Shown one piece after another: positions 25,767 to 33,178 of a DNA stretch of 34,026 nt. The stretch comes from Gammaproteobacteria bacterium (lineage in GTDB: Bacteria > Pseudomonadota > Gammaproteobacteria > Xanthomonadales > Xanthomonadaceae), in NCBI GenBank assembly GCA_012515985.1, contig JAAYXJ010000151.1, positions 1-34,026 on the forward strand, written 5' to 3'. The position numbers were made by a program, and so were the translations under genes. How positions within the stretch are numbered: the stretch's first letter is position 1; every line of letters starts with the position of its first letter. The notes under the pieces were generated by a model. It had not been told where the DNA came from and searched no databases. It saw nothing but the letters and a program-made list of their open reading frames with translations.

Positions 25767-27035
25767 TCAGCCGAACCGGATCTCCGCCACCGTACCCCGG
25801 CCCTCGGTGCTTTCGAGCTTCACCGGCCAGCCGAACCGCTCCCCGAGGCGGCGCACGATCGACAGCCCCATGCCCTTGCCGCCACCGCGGAACTGGTCGG
25901 CGCGGTAGAAGGGGTCGAAGACCCGCTGCAGGGTGCCGGGCGACATGCCGATGCCGGAATCCCGGATGGTCACCCGGTCATCGGCGACCTCGACTTCCAC
26001 AGTGCCTTCCTCGGTGAACACGCAGGCGTTGCGCAGCAGGTTGCCCACCATCACCCCCAGCACCCGGCGCGGGGCCGACAGCACCGGATCCGCATCGCCG
26101 GTCACCCGCAGCTCCACCGGTTTGCCGGCGAGCAGCGGCTCCACCCGTTCCACCTCCTCCGCGATCACCTCCCGCACCCGGAACTCCTCGCCCTGGGGCT
26201 GCACGTCGGCGTCGCGTGCGAGGATCAGGAAGGCGTCGATCACCGCCTCCATGTCCCGTCCCGCGCCCTGGATCCGCTGCAGCGACCTGCGCGATCGCCC
26301 GGGCATGTCGGGGTCGGCCAGGAGCATGTCGCTGGCCACCCTGATGACCGTCAGCGGCGTGCGCAGCTCGTGGCTGGCATCGCGGGTGAAGTCCCGTTCC
26401 CGCTGCACCAGGGCCCGCACCCGTGTGGACAGGTCACGCAAAGCGCGGCTGAGCTGCTTCACCTCGTTGCCTACGTCCCCCGGCGCCCGCTGCGGATCAA
26501 GCAGGTCCGCATCCGGGTTCTCCACATTCCAGCCCTCGACCTTGCCCGCAAGCCAGGTGACCGGCATCACCAGCCGGCGCGTTGCCCGGTAGGTCAGCCA
26601 TCCCAGCAGCAGCAGCGCCAGCACCCCCGCCGTACCGAATACCCCGGCCGCCGTCCAGACCACCCGCTTGGCGTACGAAAACGACATCTCCACGTACACC
26701 GAGCCCTCGGGGCGGCTCTCCACCCGCACATGCCGGTCGAACCGGTCCACCGCATGCGACCCCGGCGGACGCCGCAGTTCGGGCGGCACCGAATCGATGG
26801 CCGCGCCCGCGGGCACGAAGTGGATCTTCACATCGCCGGTCGAGCCGGGCCTGTAGTCCGGATTGAGTTCGAGCGAAGCCCAGAACCCCTCCGCGTGCGC
26901 CTGCAGGCGCGCATCGATGAGCGCCTGCAACATCACCGCCGAACCGATCGCCAGCGAAACCAGCAACACCACGCTGGCCACCACCGCCTGCACGATGAAC
27001 CGGCGACGCAGCCTGCTGGGCAGGGCGCGGGGCAT
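25767..27035 (-). CDS. Two-component sensor histidine kinase
   Basis: 422 residues. Two membrane helices (about 13-35 and 126-147) flank a small periplasmic sensor of about 85 residues. A HAMP-like segment follows, then a HisKA domain with phospho-acceptor His222 in RDASHELRTPLTVIR and a HATPase_c domain with NLLRNACVF, DSGIGM and GKGMGLSIVRRLG. It should sit in the inner membrane and phosphorylate the regulator encoded 22 bp upstream. The ATG at 27035 was preferred; an in-frame ATG at 27086 would overlap the regulator gene by 29 bp. The ligand is unknown; the genes downstream suggest it senses a pump substrate or envelope stress. Confidence 0.92.
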   Translation of the reverse strand: MPRALPSRLRRRFIVQAVVASVVLLVSLAIGSAVMLQALIDARLQAHAEGFWASLELNPDYRPGSTGDVKIHFVPAGAAIDSVPPELRRPPGSHAVDRFDRHVRVESRPEGSVYVEMSFSYAKRVVWTAAGVFGTAGVLALLLLGWLTYRATRRLVMPVTWLAGKVEGWNVENPDADLLDPQRAPGDVGNEVKQLSRALRDLSTRVRALVQRERDFTRDASHELRTPLTVIRVASDMLLADPDMPGRSRRSLQRIQGAGRDMEAVIDAFLILARDADVQPQGEEFRVREVIAEEVERVEPLLAGKPVELRVTGDADPVLSAPRRVLGVMVGNLLRNACVFTEEGTVEVEVADDRVTIRDSGIGMSPGTLQRVFDPFYRADQFRGGGKGMGLSIVRRLGERFGWPVKLESTEGRGTVAEIRFG

Positions 27036-27057
27036 GCGGGACTGCGGGCCGCCGGCC

Positions 27058-27771
27058 TCAGGCCGGCGACTGCTCAATGTCGGCAATCCGGTAACCCGCG
27101 CTCTGCACCGTGTGCAGCAGCGGCCGGTCGAACGGCTTGTCGATCGTCTTGCGCAGGTTGTACAGGTGGCTGCGCAGCGTGTCCGAGTCGGGCAGGCTGT
27201 TGCCCCAGATCTCGCGCTCGATCTCCTGCCGGCTCACAACCCGCGGCGACTCGCGCATGAGGATGGTGAGCAGCTTCAGCCCGATCGGCGACAGCTGCAG
27301 CTCCTGGCCCGCCCGGGTCGCGCGCAGGCTCGCCGGATCCAGCACCAGGTCGGCCACCTTCAACACCTCCGAACCCACCTGCCGCCGCTCCCGCCTGATC
27401 AGCGCGCGCAGCCGCGCCTCCAGCTCCTGGATCGCAAACGGCTTGGTCAGGTAATCATCGGCTCCCGACTCCAGGCCGGTGAGCTTTTCATCCAGCGTGT
27501 CGCGCGCGGTGAGCATCAGCACCGGGGTGGACTTGCGCGCCTCCTCCCGGAGCCGCCGGCACACTTCGATCCCGTCCAGCCGCGGCAGCATCAGGTCCAG
27601 GACGATCACGTCGTAACTGTTCTCCGAGGCCAGCCGGTAGCCATCCAGCCCGTCCGCTGCATAGTCCACCTCGAACCCCCGTCCCTCCAGGTACTCACCC
27701 ACCATTTCCGAAATGTTTCGATTGTCTTCGACGATCAGGATCAATCCGCCCGGTTCCTGGGTTCCGCGCAT
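27058..27771 (-). CDS. OmpR/PhoB-family response regulator
   Basis: 237 residues. Receiver domain with acidic pocket Glu15-Asp16, phospho-acceptor Asp59 in VIVLDLMLPRLDG, a conserved Thr in LMLTARD, and Lys in YLTKPF. The C-terminal winged-helix domain includes LKLLTILMRESPRVVSRQEIEREIW and ends RPLLHTVQSAGYRI. A GGAG lies seven bases before the ATG. First gene of the regulator-kinase-adaptor-ATPase-permease run, so it probably controls the pump and itself. A TGGTTT-TGGTTT direct repeat (+ strand 27785-27796) directly upstream could be an operator. Confidence 0.94.
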   Translation of the reverse strand: MRGTQEPGGLILIVEDNRNISEMVGEYLEGRGFEVDYAADGLDGYRLASENSYDVIVLDLMLPRLDGIEVCRRLREEARKSTPVLMLTARDTLDEKLTGLESGADDYLTKPFAIQELEARLRALIRRERRQVGSEVLKVADLVLDPASLRATRAGQELQLSPIGLKLLTILMRESPRVVSRQEIEREIWGNSLPDSDTLRSHLYNLRKTIDKPFDRPLLHTVQSAGYRIADIEQSPA

Positions 27772-27800
27772 AAAGCGACTCCAATGGTTTTGGTTTGGGG

Positions 27801-27826
27801 AAAAAGACCGGGAGCCCCGAGGCTCC
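27801..27826 (-). terminator. Rho-independent terminator (or leader attenuator)
   Basis: On the minus strand a perfect six-pair stem GGAGCC/GGCTCC (27811-27826) with a TCGG loop is followed after five bases by TTTTT at 27801-27805. It lies downstream of the DUF962 gene and so would end the nudE-cysQ-mazG-DUF962 transcript. It is only 29 bases upstream of the response-regulator start, so a promoter for that gene must lie in those 29 bases or before the hairpin. Confidence 0.65.
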
Positions 27827-27894
27827 TTCAGCTTTGTGAAAGATGCCGGTCCCGGAGTGCAGGCGCCGTGAAGGATTCCCGTGCTGGCAGGGCG

Positions 27895-27915
27895 CCGGAT
27901 CCGCCGCGGATCCGG
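27895..27915. other. Inverted repeat downstream of the DUF962 gene
   Basis: CCGGATCC and GGATCCGG, eight pairs around a five-base GC spacer, 20 bp after the stop of the DUF962 gene. There is no T tract, so on its own it is a weak terminator. It may be a regulator site or a 3' stabilising hairpin upstream of the clearer terminator at 27801-27826. Apart from these hairpins I see nothing in the 163-bp gap. Confidence 0.4.
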
Positions 27916-27934
27916 GCCAGGCGGGGGTGGCCCT

Positions 27935-28237
27935 TCAGAAACGGATCTTCCCGGTCAGGATGTCCTTGAACATCACCCAGTCGCCCATCAGCGAATACAC
28001 CGGATGCCGGAATGTCGCCGGCCGGTTCTTCTCGAAGAAGAAGTGCCCGACCCAGGCAAACCCGTACCCGCATGCTGCTGCCGCCAGCACCCACCACCCG
28101 TTGCGCTCGACCAGCGCCACCGCAAGCAGCACCAGCACGCCGCAGCTGCCCAGGAAATGCAGCCGACGCGACGTCCGGTTGGCGTGCTCCCGGAGATAGA
28201 ACGGATAGAACTCACGGAAACTCGAGAACCCGCTCAT
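27935..28237 (-). CDS. DUF962/Mpo1-like membrane protein
   Basis: 100 residues. Conserved blocks of the Mpo1-like family (COG4323): REFYPFYLREHANRTSRRLHFLG, two central hydrophobic helices, then WVGHFFFEKNRPATFRHPVYSLMGD. The EH, H, GH and HP positions are the histidines that form the Fe2+ site in yeast Mpo1, a dioxygenase of 2-hydroxy fatty acids. An oxygenase role in lipid turnover is thus possible but not shown in bacteria as far as I know. The ATG overlaps the mazG stop (ATGA). Confidence 0.88.
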   Translation of the reverse strand: MSGFSSFREFYPFYLREHANRTSRRLHFLGSCGVLVLLAVALVERNGWWVLAAAACGYGFAWVGHFFFEKNRPATFRHPVYSLMGDWVMFKDILTGKIRF

Positions 28238-29067
28238 CGCCGCCTCCCTTCCTCCCGCTTCACCCGCGCCCAGTATGCTTCCTGGGCCTCGAGCGGCAGC
28301 GCGGGCAGCGATGTCCCTTCCGCCGCCGCCAGCGCCTCCATCGCCCGGAACCTGCGCTCGAACTTCAGGTTCGCCCGCCGCAGCGCCGACCCCACGTCCA
28401 CCCGCGCGTGCCGGGCCAGGTTCGCCGTCACGAACAGCAGGTCCCCGATCTCTTCCTCGAGCCGCCCGCGGGCGGCGGGATCGCCTGGATCGGCATCCAC
28501 CGCGTCCAGCTCCGCACGCACCTCGCCGATCTCCTCGCACAGCTTGTCGATCACCGGCTCCGGTCCCGGCCAATCGAAGCCCGTCCGCGCCGCGCGGTCC
28601 TGCAGCTTCACCGCCCGCAGCCACTCCGGCATGCCGCGAGAGACCCCTGCCAGCGCGGAGGCATCGCGCTCGCCGCGCGCCTCGCGCTCGCGCCGCTTGT
28701 GTTCTTCCCACTGGCGCGTCTGCGCCGCCGCATCCTCGACGTCGGCATCGCCGAACACATGCGGATGCCGGCTGACCATCTTGTCGCAGATCGCCGCCAC
28801 CACGTCATGGAAAGCGAAATGGCCGGCTTCCTCCGCCATCCGGGAATGGAACACCACCTGCAGCAAGAGGTCGCCCAGCTCCTCGCGCAAGCCATCCATG
28901 TCACCGCGGTCGATCGCGTCCGCGACCTCGTACGCCTCCTCGATGGTGAACGGGGCGATGCTGGCGAAATCCTGCTCCAGGTCCCACGGGCAACCGCCCT
29001 CCGGATCACGCAGGCGGGCCATGATGTCGAGCAGCCGGCGGATGTCCCTGTGCCCGCGGCTGCTCAT
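28234..29067 (-). CDS. mazG: Nucleoside triphosphate pyrophosphohydrolase MazG
   Basis: 277 residues, close to E. coli MazG (263). Hydrolyses all NTPs and dNTPs to the monophosphate, removing damaged nucleotides and lowering (p)ppGpp in starvation. Two tandem MazG domains: the first has GCPWDLEQDFASIAPFTIEEAYEV and EELGDLLLQVVFHS, the second KLCEEIGEV and EEEIGDLLFVTANLARH. The EExxE-type metal motifs are intact in both. ATG 29067 overlaps the cysQ stop; a longer in-frame start at 29121 lies inside cysQ. Confidence 0.95.
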   Translation of the reverse strand: MSSRGHRDIRRLLDIMARLRDPEGGCPWDLEQDFASIAPFTIEEAYEVADAIDRGDMDGLREELGDLLLQVVFHSRMAEEAGHFAFHDVVAAICDKMVSRHPHVFGDADVEDAAAQTRQWEEHKRREREARGERDASALAGVSRGMPEWLRAVKLQDRAARTGFDWPGPEPVIDKLCEEIGEVRAELDAVDADPGDPAARGRLEEEIGDLLFVTANLARHARVDVGSALRRANLKFERRFRAMEALAAAEGTSLPALPLEAQEAYWARVKREEGRRR

Positions 29068-29900
29068 GGTGAAGACTCCCCTTGCCCACCCGCGTTTGCG
29101 GCGGTGATCCAGTCCCGCCACGGCAGCGATGGATCTCCAAGGGCAATGAATGCACCGTTGAGCAGGGTCTGGCGCTGGTTGTACCTGAACGGTCGCCCGC
29201 GCGGGTCAACCAGCAGTCCGCCGGCGCCTTCCAGGATCGCCTGCCCGGCCGCCGTATCCCATTCGCTGGTGGGACCGAAGCGCGGATACACATCCAGCCT
29301 GCCCTCCGCCAGCCAGCAGAATTTGAGCGAGGAGCCCAGCGCCACAGGATCGATCACCCCCAGGCGCTCCATCAAGGCACCGGTACGCGCGTCCCGGTGC
29401 GAGCGGCTGGCGGCCACCCGCAGCGGGCGGCCGGGCGTCGTGCGGCCCGTGCGCAAAGGCCGCTCGCTGGTGCCTTCGCGCATCCATGCTCCCCGCCCCG
29501 GCGCGCCAAACCACAGGGCCCCGGTGACCGGCTGCTGGATCACCCCAAACGTCGCCACGCCGTCGTCGATCAGGGCGATGTTGACGCTGAACTCGCCGTT
29601 GCGCTTGACGAACTCGCGGGTACCGTCGAGCGGATCGACCAGCCACATCCGCCGCCAGCTCAGCCGTTCCGCCACCGCCACCGCGTCAGCGCATTCTTCC
29701 GACAACACCGGGATGTCGGGCGTCAGCGCGCGCAGCCCGTCGACGATCACGTGGTGCGCCGCCATGTCCGCCGCGGTCACGGGGGAGGCGTCATCCTTGC
29801 ACTCAACCTCGAAAACACCGCCATAGACGTCCAGGATCGCCGCCGCCGCCTGCCGGGCAATGTCGATCACGCCTTCGCGGACCGCCTCACTGACCGGCAT
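29064..29900 (-). CDS. cysQ: 3'(2'),5'-bisphosphate nucleotidase CysQ
   Basis: 278 residues of the inositol-monophosphatase superfamily. Removes 3'-phosphate from pAp and PAPS, relieving inhibition of sulfur assimilation and oligoribonuclease. Metal-binding motifs: VLSEE near residue 65-69, DPLDGT at residues 89-94 followed by REFVKRNGEFSVNIALI, and the C-terminal WDTAAGQAILEGAGG. The start overlaps the 3' end of nudE by 14 bp. Confidence 0.95.
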   Translation of the reverse strand: MPVSEAVREGVIDIARQAAAAILDVYGGVFEVECKDDASPVTAADMAAHHVIVDGLRALTPDIPVLSEECADAVAVAERLSWRRMWLVDPLDGTREFVKRNGEFSVNIALIDDGVATFGVIQQPVTGALWFGAPGRGAWMREGTSERPLRTGRTTPGRPLRVAASRSHRDARTGALMERLGVIDPVALGSSLKFCWLAEGRLDVYPRFGPTSEWDTAAGQAILEGAGGLLVDPRGRPFRYNQRQTLLNGAFIALGDPSLPWRDWITAANAGGQGESSP

Positions 29901-30444
29901 GGTGGCGCAGGTACTCGCGGACGATGAACAGCGCGGCGATCGACCGGCCTTCCGAAAACTCGTCGTGCAGGATCAGTTCGTGCAGCGCGTCCAGCCGCCA
30001 CGGCACCACCTCCAGTTCCTCGGGCTCGTCGCCGGGCAGGCGCTCGGGATACAGATCACGCGCGAGCACCAGGTGGGTCTGGTGGCTCATGTAGGTCGGG
30101 GCAAGGGTGAGCTGTCGCAGCACCTGCAACTGGCGGGCGCCGTAGCCCGCTTCTTCCTTGAGTTCGCGATTGGCCGCCTGCTCCGGGGTCTCGCCGGCAT
30201 CGATCCGCCCTTTCACCAGCCCCAGTTCGTAGCGGTGCAGACCAGCGGCATACTCGCGCACCAGCAGGACCGTGTCCGCGTCGAGCAGCGGCACCACCGC
30301 GACCGCGCCATGGCCGCGGCCATGGACCCGCTCGTACAGGCGGCGCTCGCCATTGCTGAACTCCAGGTCCAGCCGCTCCAGGCGATAGGGCCCGGCTTCG
30401 TGCTCGGTCACCGAGTGGATGGTGGGCAGGCGACGGCGGCTCAT
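29887..30444 (-). CDS. nudE: ADP-compound hydrolase NudE
   Basis: 185 residues against 186 in E. coli. Nudix hydrolase of ADP-ribose, NADH and Ap3A. The Nudix box GRIDAGETPEQAANRELKEEAGYG starts at about residue 79, with the REx2EE core intact as RELKEEAG. The N-terminal beta sheet (RLERLDLEFSNGERRLYERV) and the C-terminal SIAALFIVREYL fit NudE. First gene of a four-gene run with cysQ, mazG and DUF962; divergent from bioA over 50 bp. Confidence 0.93.
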   Translation of the reverse strand: MSRRRLPTIHSVTEHEAGPYRLERLDLEFSNGERRLYERVHGRGHGAVAVVPLLDADTVLLVREYAAGLHRYELGLVKGRIDAGETPEQAANRELKEEAGYGARQLQVLRQLTLAPTYMSHQTHLVLARDLYPERLPGDEPEELEVVPWRLDALHELILHDEFSEGRSIAALFIVREYLRHHAGQ

Positions 30445-30494
30445 GATCCCGGCTGCGTCGTCGTGTCTGCCAGCGCGCGGGCGATAATGGCGGG

Positions 30495-31892
30495 ATGAAA
30501 GAGGGAAATCACGATCGTTCCATTCTAGCCGAGGCCGCCGACTGGCGATCCCGCGACCTTGACGTGCTCTGGCACCCCTGTACCCAGATGCGCGAGCACC
30601 CCGACACCCTGCCCCTGCTGCCGGTGGCCAGCGGCGACGGCGCCTGGCTGGTGGGCCCGGACGGCCGCCGCACCCTGGACGCGGTCTCCAGCTGGTGGGT
30701 CAACATCTTCGGCCACGCCGAGCCCCGCATCGCCGATGCCATCGGCCGCCAGGCGCGCACCCTGGAGCACGTGATCCTGGCCGGCTGCTCGCACCTGCCG
30801 GCGGTGGAACTGGCCGAGCGCCTGCTCGCCATTGCCCCGCGCCAGCCCGGCCGCGACCCGCTGGCCAAGGTGTTCTACGCCGACAACGGCTCGGCGGGCG
30901 TGGAGGTGGCGCTGAAGATGGCGTTCCAGTGGTTCCGCAACCGCGGCGACGAGCCGCGGCGGACCAAGTTCGTGGCGCTGGAGAACGGCTACCACGGCGA
31001 GACCATCGGCGCACTGTCGGTGGGCGACATCCCGCTGTACCGGCGCGTGTACGCTCCGCTGCTGGTGGAAGCGCTGTTCGCGCCCACGCCCGATGCCTAC
31101 ACGGCCGCGCCCGGCCAGGATGCCGAGGCCCGCGCCGAGGAAGCCGCCGACGCGCTTGCGCGGCTGTTCGACGAGCATCCCGGCGAGATCTGCGCGCTGG
31201 TGCTGGAGCCGCTGGTGCAGTGCGCCGGCGGCATGCGCATGTACCACCCGGTCTACCTCAAGCGCGCACGCGAGCTGTGCGACGTCCACGGCGCGTTCCT
31301 GATCGCCGACGAGATCGCGGTGGGCTTCGGCCGCACCGGCACCATGTTCGCCTGCGAGCAGGCCAGCATCCAGCCGGACCTGATGTGCCTGTCCAAGGGC
31401 CTGACCGGCGGGTTCCTGCCGCTGGCGGCGGTGCTGGCGACGCAGTCGATCTATGACGGATTCCTGGACGAGTCGCGTGAACGTGCATTCCTGCACTCGC
31501 ACAGCTACACCGGCAACCCGCTGGCGTGCGCCGCCGCGCTGGCGACGCTCGACATCTTCGAATCCGACGACGTGCTGGCCCGCAACCGCGACCGGGCCCG
31601 GCAGATGGCATCGCTCGCGGCCCCGTTTGCCGACCATCCCCACGTGGCGGACGTGCGCCAGACCGGCATGGTCGTGGCCATCGAACTGGCCCGGGATGGA
31701 AACCGCGATACGCCGTTCGATCCGGCCCGGCGCATCGGTCTGCGCGCCTACCGCGCGGCGGTGGAGCGCGGCGTGCTGCTGCGCCCCCTGGGCGACGTGC
31801 TGTACTGGATGCCGCCGTACTGCATCAGCGGCGATGAACTGGAGTTTCTGGCCGGGGTCACCCGCGCCGCGATCGACGAGGCCACCGCATGA
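30495..31892 (+). CDS. bioA: Adenosylmethionine-8-amino-7-oxononanoate aminotransferase
   Basis: 465 residues, PLP-dependent class III aminotransferase of biotin synthesis that uses SAM as amino donor (KAPA to DAPA). Signatures: LDVLWHPCTQM, SSWWVNIFGHAEPRI, YADNGSAGVEVALKM, the FLIADEIAVGFGRTG Asp for PLP, and Lys301 in LSKGLTGGFLPLA. Oddity: the first ATG has no Shine-Dalgarno before it and a GATAAT lies seven bases upstream (30483-30488), which would suit a leaderless start or mean the true start is downstream. Its stop overlaps the rsmE ATG. No other bio gene is in the window. Confidence 0.95.
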   Translation: MKEGNHDRSILAEAADWRSRDLDVLWHPCTQMREHPDTLPLLPVASGDGAWLVGPDGRRTLDAVSSWWVNIFGHAEPRIADAIGRQARTLEHVILAGCSHLPAVELAERLLAIAPRQPGRDPLAKVFYADNGSAGVEVALKMAFQWFRNRGDEPRRTKFVALENGYHGETIGALSVGDIPLYRRVYAPLLVEALFAPTPDAYTAAPGQDAEARAEEAADALARLFDEHPGEICALVLEPLVQCAGGMRMYHPVYLKRARELCDVHGAFLIADEIAVGFGRTGTMFACEQASIQPDLMCLSKGLTGGFLPLAAVLATQSIYDGFLDESRERAFLHSHSYTGNPLACAAALATLDIFESDDVLARNRDRARQMASLAAPFADHPHVADVRQTGMVVAIELARDGNRDTPFDPARRIGLRAYRAAVERGVLLRPLGDVLYWMPPYCISGDELEFLAGVTRAAIDEATA

Positions 31893-32662
31893 GCACCCCT
31901 GCTACCGGGAAGCGCGGGCGCAGGCGCGATCGCGTCCACGTGGAGGCACCGCTGGAACCGGGCGCCCGGATCGTCCTCCCGGACCCGGCCGCACAGCACC
32001 TGCTGCGGGTGCTGAGGCTCCGCGAAGGTGATGACTGCGTGCTGTTCAACGGCGATGGCAACGACTACCCGTCGCGCATCGTTGCCGCGGGCAAGCGTGG
32101 CGGAGAGGTGGAAATCGTGGGCCGCGAGGCGGTGGACAACGAGTCACCGCTGCCGATCACCCTGGTCCAGGGCATCGCCCGTGGCGAAAAGATGGACCTG
32201 ATCCTGCAGAAGGCCACCGAGCTGGGGGCGGTTGCCTTCGTACCCGTCAGCAGCCAGCGCAGTGAAGTGAAGCTGGATCCGGCCCGGGCGGCCAAGCGCC
32301 TGGAGCATTGGCGCAGTGTGGTCGCCTCGGCGTGCGCGCAAAGCGGCCGCGCCCGGGTGCCGGCGGTCCAGCCGCCCCAACCGCTGGGCGAAGCGCTGGA
32401 TGGGCTCGTCGCCGGCGGCACCGGGCTGCTGCTGGATCCATTCGCCCCGATTGGCCTGGACGACATCAGCATGCCCCGCGCGGCGGGAGGTTTCACGGTG
32501 GCGGTCGGTCCGGAGGGCGGCTGGTCGGATGCCGACCGCAGTGCCCTGCAAGCCGCCGGCTTCACGGGGGTCCGGATGGGCCCGAGGGTGTTGCGCACCG
32601 AAACCGCCGGGTTCGCTGCGGTGGCCATACTGCAGGCCCGCTTTGGCGATTTGGGACGCTGA
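31889..32662 (+). CDS. rsmE: 16S rRNA m3U1498 methyltransferase
   Basis: 257 residues, SPOUT-family methyltransferase of the decoding-site nucleotide U1498. N-terminal PUA-like domain (RVHVEAPLEPGARIVLPDPAAQHLLRVLR), then the trefoil-knot domain: LVQGIARGEKMDLILQKATELG, SQRSEVKL, VAVGPEGGWSDAD for SAM binding and MGPRVLRTETAGFAAVAIL at the knot. Start overlaps the bioA stop (ATGA). Convergent with the CheW-like gene, with a GC-rich hairpin between. Confidence 0.96.
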   Translation: MSTPATGKRGRRRDRVHVEAPLEPGARIVLPDPAAQHLLRVLRLREGDDCVLFNGDGNDYPSRIVAAGKRGGEVEIVGREAVDNESPLPITLVQGIARGEKMDLILQKATELGAVAFVPVSSQRSEVKLDPARAAKRLEHWRSVVASACAQSGRARVPAVQPPQPLGEALDGLVAGGTGLLLDPFAPIGLDDISMPRAAGGFTVAVGPEGGWSDADRSALQAAGFTGVRMGPRVLRTETAGFAAVAILQARFGDLGR

Positions 32663-32667
32663 GCCCA

Positions 32668-32686
32668 GCGGCCGCCCGGCGGCCGC
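32668..32686. terminator. GC-rich hairpin between convergent rsmE and CheW-like genes
   Basis: GCGGCCGCC and GGCGGCCGC flank a single C, giving about seven or eight stable pairs. It fills the 27-bp gap between two converging stop codons. A short CTT follows on the plus strand only. A two-way terminator is the likely role. Confidence 0.5.
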
Positions 32687-32689
32687 GTC

Positions 32690-33178
32690 TTAGGCGGCCT
32701 GGGCCAGCGCCGAGTCGATGCGGGCGGCGATCGCGTCGAGGTCGGGGATCAGCGCGCCGTCCTGGTTGAGCTTCACCGGGGCCAGTGCCGCCTGCGGCGT
32801 CTCTGCGTCTCCGTCCAGCGCCAGCACGCCACGCGAGACCGTGACCAGGCGCGGGAAGCCCTGGGTGAGAAGGGCGAAATACGGCAGCCGCGGGTTGCCG
32901 TGCAGGGCCTTGAGCACTGCAACCTTGCTGCCCAGGTCGCCACGCTCGTCGGGCGCGCTGCCTGCGAGCCGGGCCCATGCCACCAGCGGCAGGTGCCAAC
33001 CCCGCCAGCGCAAGCGCCCGAGGATCCAGTCCGGGACGCCTTCCACCGGCTCGGGCGCGGCGTAGGACAGCACCTCGGAGACAGTGGCGTTGGGCAATAG
33101 CAGCCGCGCGCCTTCGACCTGGATCAACACGCCGCGGATGTCGCGGGCGCCATCAGCGCCGGAAATGTCATGGATCAC
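32690..33178 (-). CDS. CheW-like adaptor of a type IV pilus chemosensory (Chp) system
   Basis: 162 residues. CheW fold: GVLIQVEGARLLLPNATVSEVLSY, then ILGRLRWRGWHLPLVAWARLAG and a C-terminal strand set with FALLTQGFPRLVTVSRG. CheW-like proteins bridge receptors and the CheA kinase. The GTG at 33178 overlaps the CheB-like stop (GTGA); no ATG start fits as well. By analogy with the Pseudomonas pil-chp cluster, where chpB is followed by chpC, this would be ChpC, but the rest of the cluster is outside the window so I leave the symbol blank. Confidence 0.8.
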   Translation of the reverse strand: MIHDISGADGARDIRGVLIQVEGARLLLPNATVSEVLSYAAPEPVEGVPDWILGRLRWRGWHLPLVAWARLAGSAPDERGDLGSKVAVLKALHGNPRLPYFALLTQGFPRLVTVSRGVLALDGDAETPQAALAPVKLNQDGALIPDLDAIAARIDSALAQAA

